Part shown: positions 47,392-61,029 of the stretch, one piece after another
How positions within the stretch are numbered: position 1 is the first letter of the stretch
How the letters are laid out: each line of letters starts with the position of its first letter
DNA from: Paracoccaceae bacterium
Lineage (GTDB): Bacteria > Pseudomonadota > Alphaproteobacteria > Rhodobacterales > Rhodobacteraceae
DNA: 64,000 nucleotides
Direction of reading: 5' to 3'
Assembly (NCBI GenBank): GCA_016938875.1
Contig: JAFGTV010000047.1
Span: 1-64,000 of the forward strand
Program-made: the position numbers and the translations under genes
Notes under the pieces: model-generated
What the model was told of the DNA's origin: nothing
Database searches by the model: none
What the model saw: only the letters and a program-made list of their open reading frames with translations

Positions 47392-47475
47392 GGGCCAGGG
47401 GCCGCACCCGCGCGGTCCCTGGCCCTTGGCAACAGACCCGCCTTACCGGGCCGCCCCGCGACGGGCGGCCCTTTT
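47392..47475 (+). terminator. Tandem hairpins ending in an intrinsic terminator
   Basis: The first stem pairs GGGCCAGGG (47392-47400) with CCCTGGCCC (47417-47425), extended by CCGC/GCGG inside. The second stem, GGGCCGCCC (47448-47456) with GGGCGGCCC (47463-47471), is followed directly by TTTT. The second is the probable terminator of the small peptide gene. Confidence 0.8.
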
Positions 47476-47498
47476 CAATCCGCGCACCCTGCCCCGGC

Positions 47499-48272
47499 TC
47501 ACAGCGCGGTCCAGCCCCCGTCCACGCTGATCGTGGTGCCGGTGATTTGCGCCGCCGCGGCCGAGCACAGGAAAACCGCCGTTCCGCCCAGTTGCTCGAC
47601 CGTGGCGAACTCTTTGGACGGCTGGCGCGCCAGCATCACCTCGCGCACCACCGTGTCGCGATCCATTCCGTGGGCGGCCATCTGGTCCGGGATCTGCGCC
47701 TCGACCAGCGGGGTCAACACATAGCCGGGACAGATCGCGTTACAGGTGATCGCCTCTTCGGCGGTTTCCAAGGCGACGGTCTTGGTGAACCCGACGATCC
47801 CGTGTTTCGCCGCGACATAGGCCGATTTATAGGGGCTGGCGGTCAAACCATGGGCCGAGGCGATGTTGACGATCCGGCCCCATCCGGCCTGACGCATCAT
47901 CGGCAGCGCGACCGCGGTGGTGTGAAACGCCGAGGACAAGTTGATCGCGATGATCGCATCCCATTTCTCGGGCGGAAAGCTCTCGACAGGGGCGACGTGC
48001 TGGATCCCGGCATTGTTGACCAGGATATCGCAGGCCCCCGCCGCCTCGATCAGCGCGCGACACTCATCGGCGCGCGACATGTCGGCCTTGATATAGCGCA
48101 CGTTGACCCCGTGGCGGGTCGCCATCTCGACCGCCAGGGCGTGATCCTCGGCCCGGTCGGTAAAGGAATTCAGAACCACGTCCGCCCCGGCCCGGGCCAG
48201 TTCATGGGCGACGCCCAACCCGATCCCCGAGTTCGACCCGGTAACGACGGCGGTTTTCCCGGCAAGTGACAT
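47499..48272 (-). CDS. bdhA: 3-Hydroxybutyrate dehydrogenase (SDR)
   Basis: This 257-residue short-chain dehydrogenase interconverts 3-hydroxybutyrate and acetoacetate with NAD, serving polyhydroxybutyrate turnover. The TGSNSGIG cofactor motif is at 11-18, NNAG at about 86-89, catalytic Ser139, Tyr152 and Lys156. Length and sequence match bacterial bdhA. The ATG at 48272 has AGGAGG nine bases upstream. It is alone, with no PHB synthesis genes nearby. Confidence 0.9.
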   Translation of the reverse strand: MSLAGKTAVVTGSNSGIGLGVAHELARAGADVVLNSFTDRAEDHALAVEMATRHGVNVRYIKADMSRADECRALIEAAGACDILVNNAGIQHVAPVESFPPEKWDAIIAINLSSAFHTTAVALPMMRQAGWGRIVNIASAHGLTASPYKSAYVAAKHGIVGFTKTVALETAEEAITCNAICPGYVLTPLVEAQIPDQMAAHGMDRDTVVREVMLARQPSKEFATVEQLGGTAVFLCSAAAAQITGTTISVDGGWTAL

Positions 48273-48420
48273 CTTGGCCCTCCTGTGCATGTCTGGGGCC
48301 CCAGCATAGGCGCCCCCGGCGCGAACGCCACGATTCCTCGTCCCCGCATGGGCGCGCCGGCCCCGTCTACTTGGGCAGACTACCCATGGCGCACGCCGCA
48401 CCCCCACCGATCGCGTGCGC

Positions 48421-48450
48421 AAAAAAAAACGCCCGCACAAGGCGGGCGTT
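48421..48450 (-). terminator. Intrinsic terminator of the small RNA
   Basis: The stem AACGCCCGC (48428-48436) pairs with GCGGGCGTT (48442-48450) around a five-base loop. On the minus strand it is followed by nine T (48421-48429). No protein gene lies upstream of it on this strand within reach, which is why it points to a small RNA. Confidence 0.9.
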
Positions 48451-48497
48451 AAGTTATTGAGGCAGGTTTCATACAGGCAAGAAACCTATCGAGCAGT
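48421..48497 (-). ncRNA. Candidate small regulatory RNA, about 77 nt
   Basis: Every part of an independent small RNA gene is visible on the minus strand. Promoter boxes TTGGAG and TATAAA are 17 bases apart, the predicted start is A at 48497, and a perfect seven-base hairpin AGGUUUC/GAAACCU (48481-48487 with 48464-48470) follows. An unpaired stretch GCCUCAAUAACUUAA comes next, then a nine-base terminator stem with nine U. This is the classic plan of an Hfq-bound RNA. There is no ribosome site or usable frame. It is not one of the families I know by sequence. Confidence 0.75.
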
Positions 48498-48503
48498 GAT
48501 CCC

Positions 48504-48532
48504 TTTATACGCAATCCGGTTGCGGGCTCCAA
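48504..48532 (-). promoter_or_regulatory. Housekeeping-type promoter of the small RNA
   Basis: On the minus strand, -35 TTGGAG (48527-48532) and -10 TATAAA (48504-48509) are separated by exactly 17 bases. The expected start is near 48497. Confidence 0.7.
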
Positions 48533-48610
48533 GCTAAAAGTTTGAAAAACATGGACGCTCTCAATAGGTTCCGGGACAGGAAAACACGTCACCCCGGGAT
48601 TGTTGCGCAA

Positions 48611-50431
48611 ATGAGATCAGTCTTTTTCCCCCGTATCCGCCGCGCCGCGACCCTGGCGCTGGCCCTGATGGCGGGGACAGCCACAGCCTGGGCCGAGGCG
48701 CGGCATGGCATAGCTATGTATGGCGACCCCGCCCTACCACCGGATTTTGTGGCCCTGCCCTATGTCAATCCCGACGCCCCCCAGGGGGGGCGGATCGTGC
48801 TGGGCGAGGCGGGCGGTTTCGACAGTCTCAATCCCTTCATCCTGAAGGGGAACGCGCCCTGGGGATTGCGCGCCCAGGGCTATGAAAGCCTGATGGGCCG
48901 ATCCTGGGACGAGCCGTTCACGCTCTACGGTCTGTTGGCCGAATCGGTCGAGACCGGGCCCGACCGGGACTGGGTCGCCTTTACCCTGCGCCCCGGGGCC
49001 CGATTCTCTGACGGTACCCCGGTCACGGTCGCGGATGTGGTGTGGTCGGTCGAGACCCTGGGGACAAAGGGCCACCCGCGCTATCACGGCGCCTGGGCCA
49101 AGATCGCCCGCACCGAGATCACCGGCCCGCGCACCGTGCGGTTCACCTTCAACACCCCGGACCGCGAATTGCCGCTGATCCTGGGGCTGCGCCCGGTTCT
49201 GCAAAAGGCCCAGTGGGAGGGGCGCGATTTCGCCGCCAGCGGGCTGGAGGCCCCGATCGGCACCGGCCCTTACGTGATCGACGGGTATGAGCCGGGCCGC
49301 TACCTGTCGCTGCGCCGCGACCCCGACTATTGGGGCCGCGATCTGCCCTTTAATCGGGGGCAGCATAATTTCGACGAGATCCGATATGAGTTCTTCGGCG
49401 ATGGCGACGTGGTGTTCGAGGCGTTTCGCGGCGGCACCACCGATGTCTACCGCGAGGGGAATGCCGCGAAATGGGACAGCGCCTATGATTTTCCCGCCGT
49501 GCGGTCGGGCGAGATCGTCAAGGCCGAGATCCCCCATCAGCGTCCCTCGGGGATCGCGGGGCTGGTGATGAACACCCGCCGCCCGGCCTTTGCCGACTGG
49601 CGGGTGCGCGACGCGATGCTGTTGGCCTTCAACTTCGAGTTCATCAACGCCACCCTGACCGGGGCCAGCCAGCCGCGCATCACCTCGTATTTCTCCAACT
49701 CGGTTCTGGGCATGCGCCCCGGCCCGGCCGAGGGACAGGTGCGCGCCTTGCTGACCCCCTTTGCCGACAGCCTGCTGCCCGGCGCGCTGGAGGGGTATGC
49801 CCTGCCGACCTCGGACGGCCGCCCCTCGAACCGCAAGAACCTGCGCGCGGCCTTTGCCCGGCTGGAAGAGGCCGGCTGGCGCGTGGCCGATGACGGGGTG
49901 CTGCGCGACGCCGAGGGGCGCGCCTTTCGCTTTGAGATCGTGCTGCGCCAGGGGGCGACCGAAACCCAGCAGATCGTCGATATGTTCCTGTCGGGCCTGG
50001 ACCGGCTGGGGATCACCGCGCAGGTCACCCTGATGGACAGCGCGCAATATACCCAGCGCACCGATGCCTATGATTTCGACATGGCCTTTTATACCCGTGC
50101 GCTGTCGCTCTCGCCAGGCAACGAACAGCGGCTTTACTGGGGGGCCGAGGGCGTGACCAAGCCGGGCACCGGCAACTGGATGGGCATGAACAGCCCCGCC
50201 GCCGAGGCGATGATCGACACCCTGCTGCGCGCCGACAGCCGCGAGACCTTTGTCGCGGCCACCCGCGCGTTGGACAGGGTGCTGACCACCGGGCGCTACG
50301 TGATCCCGATCTGGTATTCCCCCAACGCCCGTATTGCCCACCGCGCCTGGCTGCGCTACCCCGATACCATCCCGATCTACGGCGACTGGATCGGGTTCCT
50401 GCCCGATATCTGGTGGTCCGAAAAGGAGTGA
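48611..50431 (+). CDS. Oligopeptide-type extracellular binding protein (YejA-like)
   Basis: This 606-residue SBP_bac_5 protein has a signal peptide with two-arginine start (residues 1-28, ending TAWAEA). Its mature opening resembles YejA of the YejABEF peptide importer. The large two-lobed DppA/OppA fold is complete. The matching permease and ATPase genes do not follow; an entericidin gene comes next. An earlier ATG at 48551 would add about 20 residues before the signal. It may work with a transporter encoded elsewhere. Confidence 0.85.
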   Translation: MRSVFFPRIRRAATLALALMAGTATAWAEARHGIAMYGDPALPPDFVALPYVNPDAPQGGRIVLGEAGGFDSLNPFILKGNAPWGLRAQGYESLMGRSWDEPFTLYGLLAESVETGPDRDWVAFTLRPGARFSDGTPVTVADVVWSVETLGTKGHPRYHGAWAKIARTEITGPRTVRFTFNTPDRELPLILGLRPVLQKAQWEGRDFAASGLEAPIGTGPYVIDGYEPGRYLSLRRDPDYWGRDLPFNRGQHNFDEIRYEFFGDGDVVFEAFRGGTTDVYREGNAAKWDSAYDFPAVRSGEIVKAEIPHQRPSGIAGLVMNTRRPAFADWRVRDAMLLAFNFEFINATLTGASQPRITSYFSNSVLGMRPGPAEGQVRALLTPFADSLLPGALEGYALPTSDGRPSNRKNLRAAFARLEEAGWRVADDGVLRDAEGRAFRFEIVLRQGATETQQIVDMFLSGLDRLGITAQVTLMDSAQYTQRTDAYDFDMAFYTRALSLSPGNEQRLYWGAEGVTKPGTGNWMGMNSPAAEAMIDTLLRADSRETFVAATRALDRVLTTGRYVIPIWYSPNARIAHRAWLRYPDTIPIYGDWIGFLPDIWWSEKE

Positions 50432-50434
50432 TCC

Positions 50435-50548
50435 ATGGCCCGCATACTGCTCATTCTCACCGTGCTGACCCTGGCGGGCTGTGGCACCGTCGAAGGGATC
50501 GGCGAGGATATCTCGGCCGGCGCGCGCACCGTGCGCAACGCCTTTTGA
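50435..50548 (+). CDS. Entericidin-type small lipoprotein
   Basis: This is a 37-residue lipoprotein with a lipobox LAGC at about residues 13-16. The mature peptide begins CGTVEGIGEDI, as in entericidin A/B-like peptides, and continues with an amphipathic helix. The AAAAGGAG ribosome site is six bases upstream. It starts four bases after the stop of the binding protein gene. Entericidins are small stress-linked envelope lipoproteins in known species; here the role is inferred. Confidence 0.85.
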   Translation: MARILLILTVLTLAGCGTVEGIGEDISAGARTVRNAF

Positions 50549-50579
50549 GAGGGTGCGCGGGCCAGGGGGGCCTGGGGGC

Positions 50580-51209
50580 CTAGTCCAGCGTGGTCACCCA
50601 CAGGATCATCGCATCTTCCTGGCTCAGCGAGATCACGTTATGCCCCATATCCGCGTCGTAATAGGCGCTGTCGCCCCGGCGCATCTCTACGGGGGCGTAA
50701 AACTCGGTATAAAGCCGGACCGCGCCGGTCAGGACGTATAGAAATTCCTCGCCATGGTGGCGCACCCAGCCGTCGAACTCGGCCACGTCGCGGGCGCGCA
50801 CCCGGCTGCGATAGGGCATCATGCGCTTTTGCGTCAGCGCGCCGGCCATCAACTCGTGCTCATAGGTGGCGGTGGCATGCGAGGCCCCCTCGCCGGTGCG
50901 CGTCACCGCCATCCGCCCGCCCCCCTGCACCGCGTGCGGCGGGGTGAACAGCTGCGGCACCGAAATGCCCAGGCCCACGGCCAGCTTTTTCAGCGCCTCA
51001 TAGGTCGGCGACATCTGGGCGTTTTCGATCTTGGACAGGGTCGAGCGCGCCAGCCCGGCCTGTTGCGCGGCCTGTTCCAGGGTCCAGCCCTTTTCGGTGC
51101 GCAACTCGCGCACCCGCTGGCCCAGGTCCAGCGGTTCGGGAACCTCTGCCTCCCCCTCGCCAGTGGCCCGGATGATCTGGATCAGGCTGTGATCGCGCGC
51201 GTCTCCCAT
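50580..51209 (-). CDS. XRE-cupin transcriptional regulator
   Basis: This 209-residue regulator has an XRE helix-turn-helix at about 31-85 (ending SKIENAQMSPTYEALKKLAVGLG) and a C-terminal cupin sensor at about 130-205. Such proteins commonly control catabolic operons for amino acids, polyamines or acids, with the cupin binding the inducer. It is divergent from the acyl-CoA ligase gene with only 61 bases between the starts, so it probably regulates that gene and itself. Confidence 0.9.
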   Translation of the reverse strand: MGDARDHSLIQIIRATGEGEAEVPEPLDLGQRVRELRTEKGWTLEQAAQQAGLARSTLSKIENAQMSPTYEALKKLAVGLGISVPQLFTPPHAVQGGGRMAVTRTGEGASHATATYEHELMAGALTQKRMMPYRSRVRARDVAEFDGWVRHHGEEFLYVLTGAVRLYTEFYAPVEMRRGDSAYYDADMGHNVISLSQEDAMILWVTTLD

Positions 51210-51270
51210 GCCTGACCGTCTTAGAGCGTGGCCCTTGCAACCGCAAGTCCGCGGGGCTAGCACCGCGGCC

Positions 51271-52800
51271 ATGCAAGCGCTCTTCGACGAGGGGGCACCG
51301 CCCCCCTGCCCTTCGCCCTTCAACCTGGCCGCCTATGTGCTGGGCGCCGCCGCGCAGACCCCCGACAAGGTCGCGCTGGCGATCATCGGCCCGCATGGCG
51401 CCGAACGCTGGAGCTATGCCCGGCTGGAGGGCGCGGTGCGCGGCCTGGCCGGCGGGCTGCGCGCGATGGGGCTGGCGCCGGGGGCGCATGTGCTGCTGCG
51501 GCTGGGCAACGGGGTCGAGTTTCCGATCGGTTTCCTGGGCGCGATCGCGGCCGGGCTGGTGCCGGTGCCGACCTCGGCCCAGTTGACCGTGCCCGAGATC
51601 ACCCGCCTGGCCGCCGAGATCGAGCCCGCCGCGATCCTGGCCGGACCTGCCGTCGCGTTACCGGATCATTGTCCCGCGCCGGTGCTGGATATCGCCGCAC
51701 AGCGCGCGCTTTATGCCGGGCTTCCGGCCGAGTACGCGATGGGGGACGCGGATCGGGCGGCCTATGTGGTCTATACCTCGGGCACCTCTGGACGGCCGCG
51801 CGGGGTGATCCATGCCCACCGCGCCGTCTGGGCGCGGCGGATGATGTGGGAGGGCTGGTATGGGCTGGGCGCCGAGGATCTGCTGCTGCATGCCGGGGCG
51901 TTCAACTGGACCTATACGCTGGGCACCGGGCTCTTGGACCCTTGGGCCGCCGGGGCGACCGCGCTGATCCCCGCCGCCGGGGTGCGTCCGGGGCAATTGC
52001 CGCAGCTCTTGCAACGGTTCGGGGCCACGCTGTTCGCCGCCGCCCCCGGCGTCTATCGCCAGATGCTGCGCGAGGTGCCCCACCTGGTGCTGCCCGCGCT
52101 GCGTCACGGGCTGTCGGCCGGGGAAAAGATGCCCGAGGCCACCCGCCGCACCTGGGCCGAGGCCACCGGCACCATGATCTACGAGGCGCTGGGCATGTCC
52201 GAATGTTCCACCTTCATCTCGGGCAGCCCGACGCGGCCCGCGCCCTTGCCCGCGTCTGGCTATCCCCAGCCGGGACGGCGGGTGGCGGTGCTGGGCCCCG
52301 ATCATACCCCGGTGGCGCGCGGCACACCGGGTCAATTGGCGGTCTCGACCCGCGATCCGGGGCTGATGCTGGGCTATCTGCGCGCCGAGGCCGAAACGCG
52401 GGCGAAATTCGACGGCGAATGGTTCCTGACCGGCGACATGGTGGAAATGGCCGAGGATGGCGCGATCACCTATCTGGGCCGCACCGATGACATGCTGAAC
52501 GCCGGCGGCGTGCGCGTCTCTCCGCTGGAGGTCGAGCGCGCGCTGATGGATCACCCCACCATCGAAGAGGTCGCCGCCACCGAGATCAGCGTCAAGGCCG
52601 ACACCACCGTCATCGCCGCCTTTTACACCGGCGCGCCGGTGGACGAGGCCGCCCTGGCCCGCTTTGCCGCCGAACGGCTGGCGCGCTATAAGCAACCGCG
52701 GCTCTACATCCACATGGATGCCCTGCCCAAGGGCGCCAACGGCAAGCTGAACCGCCGCCTGATCCGTCAAACCTATGAGAGCAGCCATGGTCAAGCTTGA
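51271..52800 (+). CDS. Acyl/aryl-CoA ligase (adenylate-forming)
   Basis: This 509-residue enzyme of the ANL superfamily activates a carboxylic acid to an adenylate and then a CoA thioester. The AMP-binding P-loop YTSGTSGRPRGV starts near residue 169. The later YEALGMSE motif and the C-terminal catalytic lysine region PKGANGKLNR are present. The overall form is close to benzoate- or aryl-CoA ligases. The ATG at 51271 is in frame with a longer opening. It lies divergent from the cupin regulator and overlaps the DsbA-like gene. Confidence 0.85.
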   Translation: MQALFDEGAPPPCPSPFNLAAYVLGAAAQTPDKVALAIIGPHGAERWSYARLEGAVRGLAGGLRAMGLAPGAHVLLRLGNGVEFPIGFLGAIAAGLVPVPTSAQLTVPEITRLAAEIEPAAILAGPAVALPDHCPAPVLDIAAQRALYAGLPAEYAMGDADRAAYVVYTSGTSGRPRGVIHAHRAVWARRMMWEGWYGLGAEDLLLHAGAFNWTYTLGTGLLDPWAAGATALIPAAGVRPGQLPQLLQRFGATLFAAAPGVYRQMLREVPHLVLPALRHGLSAGEKMPEATRRTWAEATGTMIYEALGMSECSTFISGSPTRPAPLPASGYPQPGRRVAVLGPDHTPVARGTPGQLAVSTRDPGLMLGYLRAEAETRAKFDGEWFLTGDMVEMAEDGAITYLGRTDDMLNAGGVRVSPLEVERALMDHPTIEEVAATEISVKADTTVIAAFYTGAPVDEAALARFAAERLARYKQPRLYIHMDALPKGANGKLNRRLIRQTYESSHGQA

Positions 52801-53431
52801 TATCCTCGCCGATCCGATTTGCCCGTGGTGCCATATCGGCAAGCGTCAGTTGGACACCGCCTTGGCCGCGCGCCCCGATCACCCCTTTGTGATCGAGTGG
52901 CACCCGTTCCAGCTGAACCCCGACATGCCCCGCGGCGGCATGGACCGGCGCGCCTATCTGCAGGCCAAGTTCGGCGGCAAGGCCGAGGCCGCCCGCGTCT
53001 ATGCCCAGATCGACGCCGCCGCCCAGGCCGCCGGGCTGACGCTGAACCTGGGCGCGATCACCCGCACCCCCAACACGCTGGACGCGCAAAGGCTGATCCA
53101 CTGGGCCGGGATCGAGGGGCGCCAGCAGGCGGTCGTGTCGTTCCTGTTCCAGGCCTATTTCGAGGATGGCCAGGACATCGGCGACCGGGCCGTTCTGACC
53201 GCCATCGCCACCCGCGCCGAGATGGACGGCGCGGCCATCGCGCGGCTGTTGCAGGGCGAGGCGGACATCGACACGATCCGCGCCCGCGATGCCCACGCCC
53301 GCGCACGCGGCGTCACCGGGGTTCCGACCTTCGTGGTGGCCGAAACCCACGTGTTGGTGGGCGCACAGCCCACAACCCTGTGGCAAGAGGTGATCGAAGA
53401 GCTGTCAGGCGCGCCCGGCGTGCTTCAGTAG
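52787..53431 (+). CDS. DsbA/FrnE-family oxidoreductase
   Basis: This 214-residue thioredoxin-fold protein has active site CPWC at 12-15, a helical insertion in the middle and cis-Pro GVTGVPTF near 174-181. It resembles FrnE and 2-hydroxychromene-2-carboxylate isomerase-like enzymes in the DsbA superfamily. There is no signal peptide, so it acts in the cytoplasm. Its start lies inside the 3' end of the ligase gene, so the two are co-translated. Confidence 0.88.
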   Translation: MVKLDILADPICPWCHIGKRQLDTALAARPDHPFVIEWHPFQLNPDMPRGGMDRRAYLQAKFGGKAEAARVYAQIDAAAQAAGLTLNLGAITRTPNTLDAQRLIHWAGIEGRQQAVVSFLFQAYFEDGQDIGDRAVLTAIATRAEMDGAAIARLLQGEADIDTIRARDAHARARGVTGVPTFVVAETHVLVGAQPTTLWQEVIEELSGAPGVLQ

Positions 53432-53751
53432 CTGGCCTGCTGAATCGCCGCGACATCGTCCAGCGCGACATGCTTGATCGCCAAGAGCGGCATGTCGCCC
53501 TCGTAGGTAAAAACGAACACGCTGGCCTGGGTTTCGGTCAGGGCCAGGCGGCAGAACACCACGTCGGGGTCGAACTCTGCCGGGCAGGCGTCCAGATCGG
53601 TATGCGCCACGCTGGCCTCGAACACGTCATAGGTGAACGCGCCCTGTTCCAGGTACGAGGTCTCGCCGGCCGGGGCCTGCTCATCCTCGCACGAAAATGA
53701 CGGGGTGGCGGCCAAAAGGGCGATCAGGCTGAAACGGGCAAGGCGGGTCAT
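53425..53751 (-). CDS. Small exported protein of unknown function
   Basis: This 108-residue protein has a signal peptide (about 1-20, ending PSFSC). The mature part is acidic with two further Cys near residues 55-67 that could pair. It overlaps the last bases of the convergent DsbA-like gene. No family is recognised; a copper- or calcium-binding or inhibitor role cannot be inferred. The position of Cys21 could also make it a lipoprotein, but the preceding SFS is not a good lipobox. Confidence 0.65.
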   Translation of the reverse strand: MTRLARFSLIALLAATPSFSCEDEQAPAGETSYLEQGAFTYDVFEASVAHTDLDACPAEFDPDVVFCRLALTETQASVFVFTYEGDMPLLAIKHVALDDVAAIQQASY

Positions 53752-53878
53752 CGGGTGATCTCCGGGCGCGGCGTATCTATTACCGAGTAATTTTGTCGGA
53801 AACTATCTGCTGGCGCAAGAGGCTTTTCTGTCGCAAGACACCAGCACAGCAAAACCACCGATCACAAGGGATACCGAC

Positions 53879-55075
53879 ATGCCGGGCCAGCGCCTTTCGC
53901 GCGGCGAATTCGTGGCGATGATCGCCATGTTGTTTGCCACCATCGCCTTTTCGATCGACGCGATGCTGCCCGCCCTGCCGCAGATCGGGGCCGAACTGAC
54001 GCCCGACAACCTGAACCATGCCCAGTTCATCATCACCAGCTTCATGCTGGGGATCGGGGTCGGCACGCTGATCTCGGGGCCGCTGTCGGATTCCTATGGC
54101 CGCAAGCCCGTGATCCTGGGCGGCGCGGCGCTCTATATCGCGGGGGCGGCGCTGGCGGGGCTGGCGCAATCGCTGGAACTGGTGCTGATCGGGCGGGTGA
54201 TCCAGGGCCTGGGGGCGGCGGGGCCACGGGTGGTGGCGCTGGCAGTGGTGCGGGATCTGTTTTCCGGGCGCGAGATGGCGCGGATCGTGTCGATCGTCAT
54301 GATGATCTTTACCCTGCTGCCCGCCCTCGCCCCGAGCATTGGCGCGGGGATCATCACGTTCCTGGGCTGGCGGGGCATTTTCGCGGTGTTCATCGCCTTT
54401 TCCGTGCTTTCGGTGGGCTGGTTCAGCCTGCGCCAGGCCGAAACCCTGCCCCCCGAACGGCGCCGCCCGATGCGCGTCACCCCCCTGCTGGACGCCGCGC
54501 GCGAGGTTGTCCGCGATCCGGTCGCACGTATCGCCACGCTGGTGCAGACGTTGATCTTTTCGGTGTTGTTCATGTTCCTGTCCTCGACCCAACAGGTGTT
54601 CGACATCCATTTCGGCCGCGGCGACAGCTTTCCGCTGTGGTTCGGGTTCATCGCGGTGATCGCGGGCTCTGCCAGTTTTCTGAACGCGGTGCTGGTGGGG
54701 CGCCTGGGCATGCGGTTTCTGATCCGCACGACATTGATCGTGCAGGTCGGCCTGTCCGGCGCGATGATGGTCCTGGCCTGGACCGGCGCGCTGCCCGGCT
54801 GGGCAGAGTTTCCCGCCTTCGTGGTCTGGCAGATCACGATCTTTGGCATGCTGGGGCTGACCATCGGCAACCTCAACGCCCTGGCGATGGAGCCGCTGGG
54901 CCATATCGCGGGCATGGCCGCCTCGATCATCGGGGCGCTGTCGACGGTGGGCTCGGTGATCCTGGCCGCCCCGGTGGGCCAGGCGTTCGACGGCAGCTTG
55001 CGGCCGCTGACAACGGGGGCGTTCCTGGCCGTGGCGGCGGCGCTGTGGATGCTCAGCCGGCTGCCCGAACGCTAG
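53879..55075 (+). CDS. Bcr/CflA-type multidrug efflux transporter (MFS DHA1)
   Basis: This 398-residue inner-membrane drug:proton antiporter has about 12 hydrophobic segments. The motif A GPLSDSYGRKPVI near residues 68-80 and motif C PALAPSIGAG around 148-158 match the DHA1 drug antiporters. The family includes Bcr (bicyclomycin) and CflA (chloramphenicol) proteins. AAGGGA is upstream of the ATG. Substrate not determinable here. Confidence 0.9.
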   Translation: MPGQRLSRGEFVAMIAMLFATIAFSIDAMLPALPQIGAELTPDNLNHAQFIITSFMLGIGVGTLISGPLSDSYGRKPVILGGAALYIAGAALAGLAQSLELVLIGRVIQGLGAAGPRVVALAVVRDLFSGREMARIVSIVMMIFTLLPALAPSIGAGIITFLGWRGIFAVFIAFSVLSVGWFSLRQAETLPPERRRPMRVTPLLDAAREVVRDPVARIATLVQTLIFSVLFMFLSSTQQVFDIHFGRGDSFPLWFGFIAVIAGSASFLNAVLVGRLGMRFLIRTTLIVQVGLSGAMMVLAWTGALPGWAEFPAFVVWQITIFGMLGLTIGNLNALAMEPLGHIAGMAASIIGALSTVGSVILAAPVGQAFDGSLRPLTTGAFLAVAAALWMLSRLPER

Positions 55076-55092
55076 GCGCGCCCCGCCCCGGC

Positions 55093-60218
<5,126 letters not shown>

Positions 60219-60311
60219 CCCCGGCGCGCGCGGGCTGCCCTGCCGAAACTCCCGCCGCCGGACGCCCCCGCGCCCGGCACCCGGGGATTTGTGGATAACG
60301 CGCCTGCACAG

Positions 60312-60340
60312 GTGACAGGGCGTGCGGCGATGTCTATACT
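60312..60340 (+). promoter_or_regulatory. Likely promoter of the SYLF lipoprotein gene
   Basis: GTGACA (60312-60317) and TATACT (60335-60340) are exactly 17 bases apart. They lie about 47 bases before the ATG at 60387. Confidence 0.55.
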
Positions 60341-60386
60341 TTGTGGCAATGGCCGGGCAGGGCCACAACAGTTAAGGCTTGGATCA

Positions 60387-60971
60387 ATGCAGGATGTCAA
60401 AATGAGCAGCAGGTTTTCGCGCCGTGGTTTCATCGGTGTAGCAGGGGCGGCGGGGGCCGCGGCGGCCCTTGGCGGGTGCAGCAACGGGGTCGGCAGCAAT
60501 GGCGGCACCAGCATCGACGCGCGCGTGGATTCCACGCGGAACTATTTGTTCAACCGCTTTCCCGGCACGGTCGAGCTGGAGCAAAAGGCCCAGGGTGTCC
60601 TGTGGATGCCGCTGATCACCAAGGCCGGGTTCGGGCTTGGGGGCTCCTACGGGCGCGGCGCGCTGCGGATCGACAACATGACGGTGGATTACTACGCCGC
60701 CGCCCAGGCGACCTTTGGCTTTCAGATCGGCGCCCAGCAATATGCCCACGCGCTGTTCTTCATGACGCCCGAGGCGCTGCGCGAGTTCCGCTCGGGCTCT
60801 GGCTGGTCGGCCGGGGCGGATGTGGAATATGCGGTCAACGATCGCGGCGGAAACATCTCGGCGGCAACCCTGACGGCGCTGGATCCGGTCATCGCGCTGG
60901 TCTTTGGCCAGGCCGGTCTGATCGTCGGCGCGACCCTGGCGGGCACCAAGTACAGCCGCATCATCCCCTGA
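60387..60971 (+). CDS. SYLF/YSC84-domain lipoprotein with twin-arginine signal
   Basis: This 194-residue protein has an N-terminal export signal with a twin-arginine motif (SRRGFIG) followed by a hydrophobic stretch and a lipobox LGGC, so it may be a Tat-exported lipoprotein. The mature part is a SYLF lipid-binding domain (about 55-190), with the family phrase GFGLGGSYGRGALR. ATG 60387 is chosen, with 60402 as alternative. It may bind membrane lipids; function is not known in bacteria. Confidence 0.82.
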   Translation: MQDVKMSSRFSRRGFIGVAGAAGAAAALGGCSNGVGSNGGTSIDARVDSTRNYLFNRFPGTVELEQKAQGVLWMPLITKAGFGLGGSYGRGALRIDNMTVDYYAAAQATFGFQIGAQQYAHALFFMTPEALREFRSGSGWSAGADVEYAVNDRGGNISAATLTALDPVIALVFGQAGLIVGATLAGTKYSRIIP

Positions 60972-61029
60972 AACCGAAGTCGCGGAAAGGCCGACACCGG
61001 CCTTTCCGCCCAATCTCGACGCGGGGCCG

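Larger units (their letters stand above)
48273..48610. other. Intergenic region holding a small RNA gene
   Basis: This gap lies between bdhA and the YejA-like gene. Most of the right half is the minus-strand small RNA unit and its promoter. The left half (48273-48420) shows no gene; a TGGGC/ACCCA repeat occurs near 48375. An in-frame ATG at 48551 is an alternative start for the binding protein at 48611. Confidence 0.55.
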
